From NCBI GenBank assembly GCA_964528575.1, contig CAZGTQ010000043.1:1-16544 (forward strand): 16,544 nucleotides of DNA, in the 5' to 3' direction. The DNA comes from CAZGTQ01 sp964528575 (GTDB lineage: Bacteria; Planctomycetota; UBA1135; GCA-002686595). Shown here piece by piece: positions 1-6,856 of the stretch (the first letter of the stretch is position 1; every line of letters starts with the position of its first letter). The translations under genes and the position numbers were made by a program. Under the pieces are notes generated by a model. It was given only the letters and a program-made list of their open reading frames with translations, had not been told where the DNA came from and ran no database searches.

Positions 1-75
1 GCGCTCGTCGACGCGCCGTGGCGCGCGGCCGAGAGCGCGCCGCAGGACGCCCGTCCGAGCGTTCCCGAGCCGCGC

Positions 76-1431
76 GTGTCCGCGAGGCCCGCGGAGCCCG
101 CGATCCTGACGGTGGGGCAGCTCACGGCGGCGATCGCCGGCTCGCTCACGTCGCTCGGCCGCCTGCGGGTCGAGGGCGAGGTCAGCCGCGTGTCGAAGCC
201 GCGGTCGGGGCACGTGTTCTTCGACCTCAAGGAGGACGGCGCCAAGGTCGCGTGCAAGATCTGGCGCAGCCAGCTCCAGCGCGCATGCGGCTTCGACCTG
301 TGCGAGGGGCAGCAGGTCGTCGTCACCGGGCGGCTCGACGTGTACGCGCCGCACGGGTCGTACAGCCTCGTGCTCGACCAAGTCGAGCAGCGCGGTCTCG
401 GCGCGCTGCTCGCGCGGCTCGAGGCGCTCAAGCGCGAGCTGAAGACGCTCGGCTGGCTCGACCGCGCGCGCGCGCTGCCCGCGCTGCCGCGCACGATCGG
501 CGTCGTGACGAGCCGCGATGGCGCGGCGCTGCGCGACGTGCTGCGCACGCGCAGCCTGCGCTGGCCGCTCTACCCGGTGCGCCTCGCGCACGCGCCGGTG
601 CAAGGCCCCGGCGCCGCGCCGGAGATCGCCGCGGCGATCGAGGCGCTCGATGCGAGCGGCGTCGACGTGATCCTCCTCACGCGCGGCGGCGGCTCGCTCG
701 AGGACCTGTGGGCGTTCAACGAGCGCGTCGTCGCCGAGGCGATCTGGAACGCGCGCGTGCCGGTCGTGTCCGCGGTGGGGCACGAGACCGACTTCACGCT
801 CGCCGACCTCGTCGCCGATCGCCGCGCGCACACGCCGACCGACGGGGCTCAGACGGTGATCCCCGATCGCGCGGCGCTCCTCGAGCGGCTCGAGCGCGCG
901 GGCGGCTACCTCGTCGACGCGATGGACGCGCACGTCGCCGGCCGCGTCGAGCGGCTCGAGCGCGCGGCGCGCTCGCGGACGCTGCGCGACGCGGGATGGC
1001 TGCTCGGCGAGCGCGAGAAGACGCTGCAGCGCGAGCGCGAGCGGCTCGTGCGCTGCGGGCGGCGCGCGATCGCGGGCGCGGCGGCGGAGCTGCGCGCGGC
1101 GCACGCGCGGCTCGAGCGCCAGAGCCCGGCGCGCCGGCTCGAGCGCGGGCTCGAGCGGCTGCGGCGCGCGGGCGAGCGGCTGCAGGGGACGGCCGAGCGC
1201 CGGCTCGATCGCGCGGGCGAGCGGATCAGGCTCGCGGCGCGCGGGCTCGAGGCGACGTCGCCGCTCGCGGTGCTCGCGCGCGGCTACTCGATCGCGCGGC
1301 GCGCGGACGGCGGGCCGTGCATCGTGCGCGCGGACGACGTCGCGCTCGGCGCGACGATCGAGACGCGGCTGCACGACGGCTCGCTCGTGTCGCGCGTGAC
1401 CGAGGTCCGGCCGGGAGACGGCGACGCGTGA
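76..1431 (+). CDS. xseA: Exodeoxyribonuclease VII large subunit
   Basis: Large, catalytic subunit of exonuclease VII, a cytoplasmic nuclease that degrades single-stranded DNA into short oligonucleotides together with several copies of XseB. The 451-residue product matches the usual length of about 450. An N-terminal OB-fold (about residues 11-105, starting LTVGQLTAAI) binds single-stranded DNA. The nuclease domain follows, with conserved IGVVTS (141-146), GGGSLEDLWAFNE (204-216) and GHETDFTLADLVAD (235-248). An Arg/Glu/Leu-rich coiled coil spans about 265-400, then a short C-terminal segment with LARGYSI. GTG at 76 is chosen because it lies about ten residues before the conserved start of the OB-fold. 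The frame is open to the window edge, so a start further upstream is possible. No xseB follows; the stop overlaps the next gene by 4 bp. Identity is near certain, only the start is open. Confidence 0.95.
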   Translation: MSARPAEPAILTVGQLTAAIAGSLTSLGRLRVEGEVSRVSKPRSGHVFFDLKEDGAKVACKIWRSQLQRACGFDLCEGQQVVVTGRLDVYAPHGSYSLVLDQVEQRGLGALLARLEALKRELKTLGWLDRARALPALPRTIGVVTSRDGAALRDVLRTRSLRWPLYPVRLAHAPVQGPGAAPEIAAAIEALDASGVDVILLTRGGGSLEDLWAFNERVVAEAIWNARVPVVSAVGHETDFTLADLVADRRAHTPTDGAQTVIPDRAALLERLERAGGYLVDAMDAHVAGRVERLERAARSRTLRDAGWLLGEREKTLQRERERLVRCGRRAIAGAAAELRAAHARLERQSPARRLERGLERLRRAGERLQGTAERRLDRAGERIRLAARGLEATSPLAVLARGYSIARRADGGPCIVRADDVALGATIETRLHDGSLVSRVTEVRPGDGDA

Positions 1432-2351
1432 ACCTCTGGGCGGTCGTCGTCAACTGGAACGGGGGCGCGGGCAACCTCGCGTGCCTGCGCTCGCTCGAGG
1501 CGAACGGCGTCGCGGCCGAGCGCATCGTCTTCGTCGACAACGCGTCGAGCGACGGCTCAGACCGGCTCGTGCGCGCCGAGCTTCCCGGGCTGGTGTTCCT
1601 GCAGAACGAGCGCAACCTCGGCTTCGGCCACGGGACGAACCGCGGCGTCGAGCACGCGCTCGCGGCCGGCGCGCGAGCGGTGTTCCTCGTCAACAACGAT
1701 GTCGTGCTGCCGACGGGCACGCTCGCCGAGCTCGAGAACGCGCTCGAACGCCGGCCCGAGCGCGGCATCGTCGGGCCGCGCGTGCTCCACCTCTCGCGGC
1801 CGCAAGTCGTCTGGGCCGCGGGCGGGCGGCTGACGTTCCGCCAGAACCTGACGACACTGCTCGGCCACGGGCGCGCCGACGGCGAGCGCTGGCGGCGCGA
1901 CGTCGACGTCGACTACGTGCCCGGCTGTGCGATGCTCGTGCGGCGCGAGGTCTTCGAGCGCGCGGGGTTGCTCGACGGCGCCTACTTCGCGTACCACGAG
2001 GACGTCGACTTCTGCATGAAGGCGCGCGACGCCGGCTTCGGGATCGGCTGCGTCGGCTCGGCCGCCGCCTACCACGACGCCCACGCGTCGACCGGCGGCG
2101 GCTACAACCCGCGGCGCAAGTACATGATGGGCGTCAACACGATCTGGTTCCTGCGCCGTCACGGGACGCCCGTTCGCTGGCTGCGTTTTTTCGTGTTCGA
2201 CGTGCTCAGCCTGCCTGGCGTGTGGCTCCTGGGCCTGTTCCGCGGCCGCGCGCGCGGCGTGCTCGCGAAGGCGCTGGGCATGTGGCACGGCGCGCTGGGC
2301 CGGCGCGTCACGGCGGACGCGCTCGCTCCGGGCGCGTGCCGCCTCTGGTAG
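1428..2351 (+). CDS. Family 2 glycosyltransferase, rhamnosyltransferase-like
   Basis: Predicted cytoplasmic GT-A fold glycosyltransferase transferring a nucleotide-activated sugar to a cell-surface polysaccharide or glycolipid; donor and acceptor cannot be read from sequence. The 307-residue protein begins with the GT2 hallmark VVVNWNG (residues 6-12), followed by VDNASSDGS (36-44), RNLGFGHGTNRG (62-73) and the metal-binding NND (89-91). The acceptor/base region is VPGCAMLVRREVF followed by a YHEDVDFCMKARDAGF segment, the usual arrangement in WbbL/rhamnosyltransferase-type GT2 enzymes. A hydrophobic stretch near residues 245-265 may attach it to the membrane. The GTG start at 1428 overlaps the xseA stop (GTGA), indicating translational coupling although the functions are unrelated. 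A run of six T at about 2185-2190 inside the gene is unusual for this GC content but in frame. Confidence 0.88.
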   Translation: MNLWAVVVNWNGGAGNLACLRSLEANGVAAERIVFVDNASSDGSDRLVRAELPGLVFLQNERNLGFGHGTNRGVEHALAAGARAVFLVNNDVVLPTGTLAELENALERRPERGIVGPRVLHLSRPQVVWAAGGRLTFRQNLTTLLGHGRADGERWRRDVDVDYVPGCAMLVRREVFERAGLLDGAYFAYHEDVDFCMKARDAGFGIGCVGSAAAYHDAHASTGGGYNPRRKYMMGVNTIWFLRRHGTPVRWLRFFVFDVLSLPGVWLLGLFRGRARGVLAKALGMWHGALGRRVTADALAPGACRLW

Positions 2352-2385
2352 CCGCGCGCCCGTAGCCGCGGGCCGCGCCGTGCCG

Positions 2386-2391
2386 TATGCT
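2386..2391 (+). promoter_or_regulatory. Possible -10 element upstream of the bTHX gene
   Basis: TATGCT stands out in a GC-rich intergenic stretch, 71 bp before the bTHX start codon. No convincing -35 hexamer lies 16-18 bp upstream, so this is only a weak promoter candidate. It would give a leader of roughly 65 nt containing the hairpin at 2402-2422. Confidence 0.25.
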
Positions 2392-2401
2392 CTGCGCCCC
2401 G

Positions 2402-2422
2402 CGCGGCCGGGCTCCGGCCGCG
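2402..2422 (+). promoter_or_regulatory. Perfect 9-bp GC hairpin between the glycosyltransferase and bTHX
   Basis: CGCGGCCGG and CCGGCCGCG flank a 3-nt loop (GCT), forming a perfect 9-bp stem made only of G and C. No T-run follows, so it is not a classical intrinsic terminator. It could end transcription of the upstream glycosyltransferase operon or sit in the bTHX leader as a regulatory or protective hairpin. Structure is seen in the sequence; role is unknown. Confidence 0.4.
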
Positions 2423-2462
2423 ACCCGAACCGAACGATTCCGACGAGAGCGAGCACGCTGGT

Positions 2463-2579
2463 ATGGGCAGAGGCGACAAGCGCACGCGCAAGGGCAAGAT
2501 CAGCCGCGGCAGCTACGGCAAGACGCGCCCGCGCAAGCGGAACCTGCCCAAGCGCACCGCGAAGGGCGCGGCGAAGTAG
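2463..2579 (+). CDS. Small ribosomal subunit protein bTHX
   Basis: A 38-residue, very basic protein beginning MGRGDKRTRKGKI and SRGSYGKTRPRK, which is the signature of the Thx family (MGKGDKKTRRGKI-type N-terminus followed by RGSYGKxRP). Thx binds the head of the 30S subunit in Thermus and stabilises folded 16S rRNA; homologues occur in Bacteroidetes, Planctomycetes and some Proteobacteria. The tail NLPKRTAKGAAK is a Lys-rich extension like those of bacterial homologues. ATG at 2463 is the only sensible start because the conserved motif begins at the initiator Met; only a weak purine stretch (GAGAGCGAG) lies before it. The stop is 4 bp from the stop of the convergent gene. The gene is short enough to be missed by automatic gene calling. 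Confidence 0.93.
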   Translation: MGRGDKRTRKGKISRGSYGKTRPRKRNLPKRTAKGAAK

Positions 2580-2583
2580 CGCT

Positions 2584-3765
2584 TCAGCGCTGGGCGACGG
2601 CCGACCAGCCGGGGACGTCCGCCCAGCCCGGAACGGGGCCCGCGGGCTCGGCCGCGCTCGCGTTCGACGAGGCCAGCGCGTGCTCCTTCTCGAAGTGCGT
2701 GCGGCCCCCGGCGGCGCGGTGGGGCGCGGCCGGCAGGAAGCCCGTGTCCGCCTGCACCTTCAGCGAGACCTCGACGAAGAGCTCGTCGGCGTGCACGTCC
2801 GCGCGCGACGGCGCGGTCACGCGCAGGGCGCCGGCACGCATGACGAGTTGCTCGCCGTCGTCGAGCCACACCGTCGAAGTCACGTTGCCGCCGCGGAGCA
2901 GGAAGCGGAACTCGGCGCGCGACTGCGCCTCGTGCTCGCCCTCGTGCGGATCGGGCGCCGGCACCTCGAACAGGTCGACGAGGAGCCCCGCGACGTCGAC
3001 GAGGCTCGCGGCCCCGGGCCCGCGCCGGCCGGCTTCGATGAAGCTCGGCAGCTCGACGAGGAACGGGACGCGGAAGCCGGCGTCGCCGGGGCGGTCGGTC
3101 GCGAAGGCCGCGAACATCGTCACGGCGTCGTAGCGTCTGTCGGTCGCGTCGAGCGCCGCCTGGACGGCGCCGAGCAGCGCGAACGCCTCGCGGCCGCGCT
3201 CGCCGGCGTCGCGCAGGTGCAGCCACGCGACGACGCGCTCGTCCGCGTGCGTGTCGAGGTGGCCGCGCAGGAGCTGCGCGAGCCGCTCGGCGCCGAGGTC
3301 GGCTTGCTCGACGACCGCGTCGAATCCCTCGATGCCCGTCGCGGTGACGAACGGCTCCTCGAGGTACGCGGCGGTCGCGGCGCCGCTCGCGCGCGCGGAC
3401 TTCGCGAGCGTCCACGCGCCGCGCGGCAGGCGCAGGTCGTTCGACACGACGCCGTGCGCCATCGGCCAGCGGCCGGTCCAGAGGCTGACGGCGGAGGCGG
3501 CGCTCGACCGTGACGGCGCGTACATGCGCTCGACGCCCGCGGCGCGGCGGGCGAGCTCGAGCAGCGCCCGGTGCGACGTGTCGAGATCGGACGGCACCGC
3601 GCCGACCGTGATCACGACGAGGTGCGCCCACAGCGGGCGGTGGGGCAGCGGCGAGTCGGGGCCGCGCTCGCTCATGCGCAGGCCGAAACCGATCGGCAGC
3701 GCGAGGATCAGCGCGGCGAGCGCCAGCTTGGGGGCGAGCTCGAGCTTGGGGGCGAGGACAGTCAC
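2584..3765 (-). CDS. Membrane-anchored, catalytically degenerate sulfatase-fold protein
   Basis: A 393-residue alkaline-phosphatase-superfamily protein that looks like a pseudoenzyme. An N-terminal helix (about residues 10-30) is a signal anchor. The fold is recognisable from HLVVITVGAVPSD (48-60), aligning with the sulfatase VxxDTLRAD strand, from SLWTGRWPMAHGV (94-106), aligning with LLTGxxPxxHGV, from WLHLRDAG (181-188) and from FATDRPG (221-227). Key residues are missing: the first metal-binding Asp is Gly55, the nucleophile loop reads SAASA where CxPxR or TxPxx is expected, and the DHG motif reads DRP. The C-terminal half is unlike standard sulfatases. The GTG start overlaps the upstream glycosyltransferase stop (GTGA), so the two are coupled. 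It may bind a substrate or act as an operon-specific accessory factor; function is inferred only. Confidence 0.72.
   Translation of the reverse strand: MTVLAPKLELAPKLALAALILALPIGFGLRMSERGPDSPLPHRPLWAHLVVITVGAVPSDLDTSHRALLELARRAAGVERMYAPSRSSAASAVSLWTGRWPMAHGVVSNDLRLPRGAWTLAKSARASGAATAAYLEEPFVTATGIEGFDAVVEQADLGAERLAQLLRGHLDTHADERVVAWLHLRDAGERGREAFALLGAVQAALDATDRRYDAVTMFAAFATDRPGDAGFRVPFLVELPSFIEAGRRGPGAASLVDVAGLLVDLFEVPAPDPHEGEHEAQSRAEFRFLLRGGNVTSTVWLDDGEQLVMRAGALRVTAPSRADVHADELFVEVSLKVQADTGFLPAAPHRAAGGRTHFEKEHALASSNASAAEPAGPVPGWADVPGWSAVAQR
3725..3756 (-). repeat. 18-bp tandem duplication, 1.8 copies
   Basis: The unit AGCTTGGGGGCGAGCTCG (plus strand) is followed directly by a further 14 matching bases. 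On the minus strand it encodes LAPKLE then LAPKLA at the start of the degenerate sulfatase-fold protein, just before its membrane helix. It looks like a recent slippage event without functional constraint. Confidence 0.8.
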
Positions 3766-4502
3766 AGCTTCCCCGCGAGCGCCATCCAGCGCAGCTTGAG
3801 CACCGTCGTGTAGCCTTGCATCAGGATGCGCAGCGTCAGCGTCGATTCGCCGCGGGCGCGGTCGACGAACTCGATCGGGATCTCCGCGATCGGGATGCGC
3901 GCGCGCGCGGTCTTGAACAGGAGCTCCTGCACGATCGCCGGGCCGGTCGAGAACGTGTCCTCGACGCGGATGCGGCGCAGCGTCCCGGCGCGCCAGCAGC
4001 GGAAGCCGGAGTTGCAGTCGCGCACGCTGACGCCGAGCAGGACGCGAATGTACAGGTTCGCGGCGCTCGTCAGGAGGCGCCGTGGAACCGAGCGGTCGGC
4101 GTCGGAGCCGCCGGCGACCGAGCGCGAGCCGAGGACGAGCCCGAACGGCTCGCCGTTCCCCGGCTCGTCGAGCGTCGCGACCATCGCGGGGACGTAGCGC
4201 GGATGGTGCGAGAAGTCGGCGTCCATCTCGACGACGACGTCGGCGCCCATCTCCAGCGCGCGCACGAATCCGTCGCGGCCGGCGCTCCCGCGGCCGCGCT
4301 CCGTCGCGCGGTGCAGGAGGTGCAGGCGTTCCTCGCCCGCGTCGCGCACGAGCCGCCAGGTGCCGTCGGGCGAATCGTCGTCGATCACGAGCACCTCGTA
4401 CTCGGCGCCGAGGGCGAGGAGCTCGCGGGCTAGATCGAGCACGTTCTCGGCTTCGTTGTACGTCGGGACGGTGCAGATGATGCGACGCGGGGGGGGAGTC
4501 AT
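3762..4502 (-). CDS. Family 2 glycosyltransferase, polyprenol-phosphate mannose synthase-like
   Basis: Predicted DPM1-type enzyme that transfers mannose (or a related hexose) from a GDP-sugar to a polyprenyl phosphate on the cytoplasmic face of the membrane. The 246-residue protein has the family motifs in order: TVPTYNEAEN (11-20), VIDDDSPDGT (39-48), the metal-binding DADFSHHP (94-101), LGSRSVAGG, then DCNSGFRCWR and EIPIEF followed by a basic segment. As in single-domain DPM1 proteins there is no C-terminal membrane domain. ATG at 4502 is chosen because the GT2 beta-strand begins at residue 7. The codons after the start contain a run of eight C. It shares a 36-bp divergent intergenic region with a GT39/PMT-like transferase, the expected user of a polyprenyl-phosphate sugar, and overlaps the downstream degenerate sulfatase gene by 4 bp. 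Donor specificity is inferred. Confidence 0.88.
   Translation of the reverse strand: MTPPPRRIICTVPTYNEAENVLDLARELLALGAEYEVLVIDDDSPDGTWRLVRDAGEERLHLLHRATERGRGSAGRDGFVRALEMGADVVVEMDADFSHHPRYVPAMVATLDEPGNGEPFGLVLGSRSVAGGSDADRSVPRRLLTSAANLYIRVLLGVSVRDCNSGFRCWRAGTLRRIRVEDTFSTGPAIVQELLFKTARARIPIAEIPIEFVDRARGESTLTLRILMQGYTTVLKLRWMALAGKL
4489..4496 (-). repeat. Homopolymer tract of eight C within codons 3-5 of the mannose synthase-like gene
   Basis: Eight consecutive G on the plus strand (C on the coding strand) directly follow the ATG ACT start of the minus-strand glycosyltransferase gene and encode three prolines. Tracts of this length at the 5' end of surface-glycan genes can cause slippage, but in such a GC-rich genome one tract can also be chance. 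Confidence 0.7.
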
Positions 4503-4538
4503 CGCGGAGCAGGCGAAAGGGTACGACCCGCGGTCCCG

Positions 4539-6728
4539 ATGGAGTACGTTGCCGGCCCGTTTTCGATGGAACCGAACCGGAACGACACGACCGGAGCCGA
4601 CCTGACCGGAGCCGACCAGAGCCGGGGCGAGCCCGGCGCCGGGACGAACGGCACGCGCCGCCACGACCGCCTCGCGCTCGTGCTGATCCTGGCGCAGCTC
4701 GCGCTGCTCGTGCACATGGCGTGGCGCGTCGGTCCGACGTTCGACGAGCACTTCTACATCGCCGCGGGCTACGCGTACCTCGAGGACGGGCACTTCTCCC
4801 TCAACCGCGAGCACCCGCCGCTGCTCAAGCTGCTCGCCGCGCTCCCGCTGAAGCTCGCGGGCGGCGTCGACTTCCCCGCGCACTGGCGCGACCTGGTCGA
4901 TTACCCGGTCAACTTCTTCTACCAGCGCAACGCGGAGCACTTCGAGCGCAACCTGTTCCTCGCGCGCCTGCCGCTGTGCGCGCTGTGCGCGCTGCTCTCC
5001 TTCGCGGTGTACCGCGTCGGGCGAGCGATGCTCGGCGCGCGCGCGGGCCTCGTCGCGCTGATCCTGTGTGCGTTCGATCCGAACGTGCTCGCGCACGGCA
5101 GCCTCGCGGCGCTCGATGGCGGGACCGCGGCGCTGTTCTTCATGGCCGTGGCGTCGCTCGTCGCGCTGCTCGAGCGGCCGAGCGCGGGCCGCGCGCTCGG
5201 CGCCGGCGTCCTGTTCGGCCTCGCGAACCTCGCGAAGTTCACGTCGCTCCTGCTCGTGCCGCTGGGCGCGGCGCTCGCGTTGATCGCCTGCGTGCGCGGC
5301 CGCCGCGTCGCCCCGCTCGGCTGGACCGCGCTGACCTGGCTCGCCGGCCTGTCGGTCTTCGCCGCCGTCTACCGTTACGAGGCGCGCAGCGCGAACGAGG
5401 CGTGGGGCGAGCGGCCGTACGTCGCCGAGGTACGGCCGGAGCGCGAGGAGGCGACGCCGGGCGAGCTCGCGATCGCCGCGGCGCGCGTCGGCGTGCCCGG
5501 CGACGTCGTGCAGCGCGCGCTGACGGCGCCGACGACGGCGGACGCGGTCGATGCGCTCGCCGAGCAGCTCGACGGGGGCGGGGTGCGCGCGCGCGCGGCG
5601 TTGCTCGCGCTGCGCACGCTGCACGACGCGCCGTCCGACGTGCGCAAGCGCGCGTTCCGCGCGGTGCTCGACGCGGCGCCCGCGCTCGAGGAGGACGCGG
5701 TGCTCGGCGCGCTCGCCCATCTCGCGCACGACGAGCGGCCGACGGTCGAGGCGTGGCGCGTCTGGTACGAGCGCCGGCGCATGGGGAGCTGGGATCGCGC
5801 GCTCTTCACGCAGCCGTGGATCGACGCGCTGACGCGCGGCGTGCTCGGCGACGAGACCCCGATCCCGCTGTTCTCGGCGTGGAAGGGGCTCGACTACCAG
5901 ATCCAGCACGGGAGCGACGGCCACGCTTCGTACTTCCGCGGGCGCACGCTCGGCGCCGCCGAGTTCCGCGAGGGCAACCCGCACCCCGAGTACTACCTCG
6001 TCGTGATGCTCGTCAAGCACCCGCTCGCGTGGCTGCTCGTCGTCGGCGCCGGCCTCGTGCTGTGGCGGCGGCCCGGGCCGCAGCGCACCGCGGTGCGCAC
6101 CGCCGCGTTCGTCGGAGCGCCGCTCGTCCTGTTCGTCTCGTTCTCGCTCGGCAACGTGCTGATGGGCATCCGCTACGTGCTGCCCGTCGTGCCGTTCCTC
6201 GCCGTCGCCGGCGGCGTCGCGGCGCTGCGGTTCCCGCGCGCCGCGCTCGCGCTCGCGCTCGTCGCGGCGGTGAGCGGCAACTGGGTCCACCCGCACCAGC
6301 TCATGTACTACAACGCGCTCGTCGGCGGCCCGACCGGCGGCCCCGAGCTCACGGTCGTCGGCGACGACTGGGGCCAGGGCCTGCGCGCGCTCGGCGCGTT
6401 CCGCGAGCGCTGGGCCGACGAGATCGAGGCGGCGGGCGGGTTCCACTACGAGCCGTACGCGGCGGGCGACGTCACCGCGCTCGGCCTCGGTGGCACGCGG
6501 CCGGTGCGCGGGGAGCTGCGCGGGATCGTCGCGGTCAACTTGCTCAGCTACTGGCGCGATCCCGATCCGAAGCGGCCCGACCAGCGCGCGTACCTCTGGC
6601 TCGACGAGTACGAGCCGTTCGCGCGCCTCGATCGCTCGATCCTCGTGTTCGACACGCGCGAGCCGCCGCCGGGGGGCAATCCGCTGCCGGAGTGGGAGCG
6701 GGCGCGCGCGGGCGCGGGGCCACGCTGA
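4539..6728 (+). CDS. GT39/PMT-like integral membrane glycosyltransferase
   Basis: A 729-residue GT-C fold transferase, related to PMT/ArnT enzymes, that would take a polyprenyl-phosphate-linked sugar and transfer it to protein or glycolipid on the outer face of the membrane. A first membrane helix (44-62) precedes the catalytic-loop motif PTFDEHFYIAAGYAYLEDG (66-84; acidic pair at 69-70) and REHPPLLK (90-97). More helices cover about 142-280 and 488-580. Near the C-terminus HPHQLMYYNALVGG (584-597) and DDWGQGL (609-615) match the conserved PMT-like tail. A soluble, helix-rich stretch at about 285-440 interrupts the membrane part. ATG at 4539 is only 36 bp from the divergent gene; ATG at 4566 is an equally plausible start. 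Divergent pairing with a polyprenol-phosphate mannose synthase-like gene supports shared function. Confidence 0.85.
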   Translation: MEYVAGPFSMEPNRNDTTGADLTGADQSRGEPGAGTNGTRRHDRLALVLILAQLALLVHMAWRVGPTFDEHFYIAAGYAYLEDGHFSLNREHPPLLKLLAALPLKLAGGVDFPAHWRDLVDYPVNFFYQRNAEHFERNLFLARLPLCALCALLSFAVYRVGRAMLGARAGLVALILCAFDPNVLAHGSLAALDGGTAALFFMAVASLVALLERPSAGRALGAGVLFGLANLAKFTSLLLVPLGAALALIACVRGRRVAPLGWTALTWLAGLSVFAAVYRYEARSANEAWGERPYVAEVRPEREEATPGELAIAAARVGVPGDVVQRALTAPTTADAVDALAEQLDGGGVRARAALLALRTLHDAPSDVRKRAFRAVLDAAPALEEDAVLGALAHLAHDERPTVEAWRVWYERRRMGSWDRALFTQPWIDALTRGVLGDETPIPLFSAWKGLDYQIQHGSDGHASYFRGRTLGAAEFREGNPHPEYYLVVMLVKHPLAWLLVVGAGLVLWRRPGPQRTAVRTAAFVGAPLVLFVSFSLGNVLMGIRYVLPVVPFLAVAGGVAALRFPRAALALALVAAVSGNWVHPHQLMYYNALVGGPTGGPELTVVGDDWGQGLRALGAFRERWADEIEAAGGFHYEPYAAGDVTALGLGGTRPVRGELRGIVAVNLLSYWRDPDPKRPDQRAYLWLDEYEPFARLDRSILVFDTREPPPGGNPLPEWERARAGAGPR
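4589..4618 (+). repeat. 15-bp tandem duplication, two copies
   Basis: GACCGGAGCCGACCT is followed by GACCGGAGCCGACCA, with a partial third unit (GAGCCGG) after it. In the transferase frame it gives TGADLTGADQ in the hydrophilic N-terminal tail before the first membrane helix, a region that tolerates length change. Confidence 0.8.
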
Positions 6729-6748
6729 CGCAGGCTCGATCGGTGCGA

Positions 6749-6771
6749 GGGTACGAGCGGCGGGGTACGAT
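6749..6771 (+). promoter_or_regulatory. Two GGGTACGA motifs, possible promoter region of the FG-GAP gene
   Basis: GGGTACGA occurs at 6749-6756 and again at 6763-6770; the second continues as TACGAT, a 4/6 match to a -10 hexamer. The same octamer lies at 4519-4526 upstream of the PMT-like gene. All three sit upstream of plus-strand genes. No good -35 is seen, so the promoter role is tentative. Confidence 0.3.
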
Positions 6772-6774
6772 CGA

Positions 6775-6807
6775 CCTCGCCCCCGCCCTCGCCCCCGCCC
6801 TCGACCG
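6775..6807. repeat. 12-bp C-rich tandem repeat, about 2.75 copies
   Basis: CCTCGCCCCCGC occurs twice in a row (6775-6786, 6787-6798), followed by a partial third copy (CCTCGACCG). It lies in the 128-bp region between the PMT-like gene and the FG-GAP protein, about 50 bp before the latter's start. It may be neutral or part of a leader; no function is visible. Confidence 0.8.
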
Positions 6808-6856
6808 CGTACGGGCTCGGGCTCTCGAGTCGAGCGCCACACGAACGAGGATCGCC

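Noticed and set aside
1..75. End of an upstream gene
   Set aside because: The xseA frame is open to the edge and no other frame shows recognisable sequence; too short to decide.
2185..2190. T6 run inside the GT2 gene as a terminator or slippage site
   Set aside because: No GC hairpin precedes it and the frame is intact on both sides with family-like sequence.
18..2351. 777-codon frame starting near the window edge
   Set aside because: Residues before the GTG at 1428 are an out-of-frame shadow of xseA; the GT2 motifs begin right after 1428.
3762..6842. Open frame of 1026 codons on the minus strand covering the PMT-like gene
   Set aside because: Only the last 246 codons show family motifs. 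The rest is Arg/Ala/Glu-rich low-complexity translation antisense to a well-supported membrane protein, as expected in GC-rich DNA with few stop codons.
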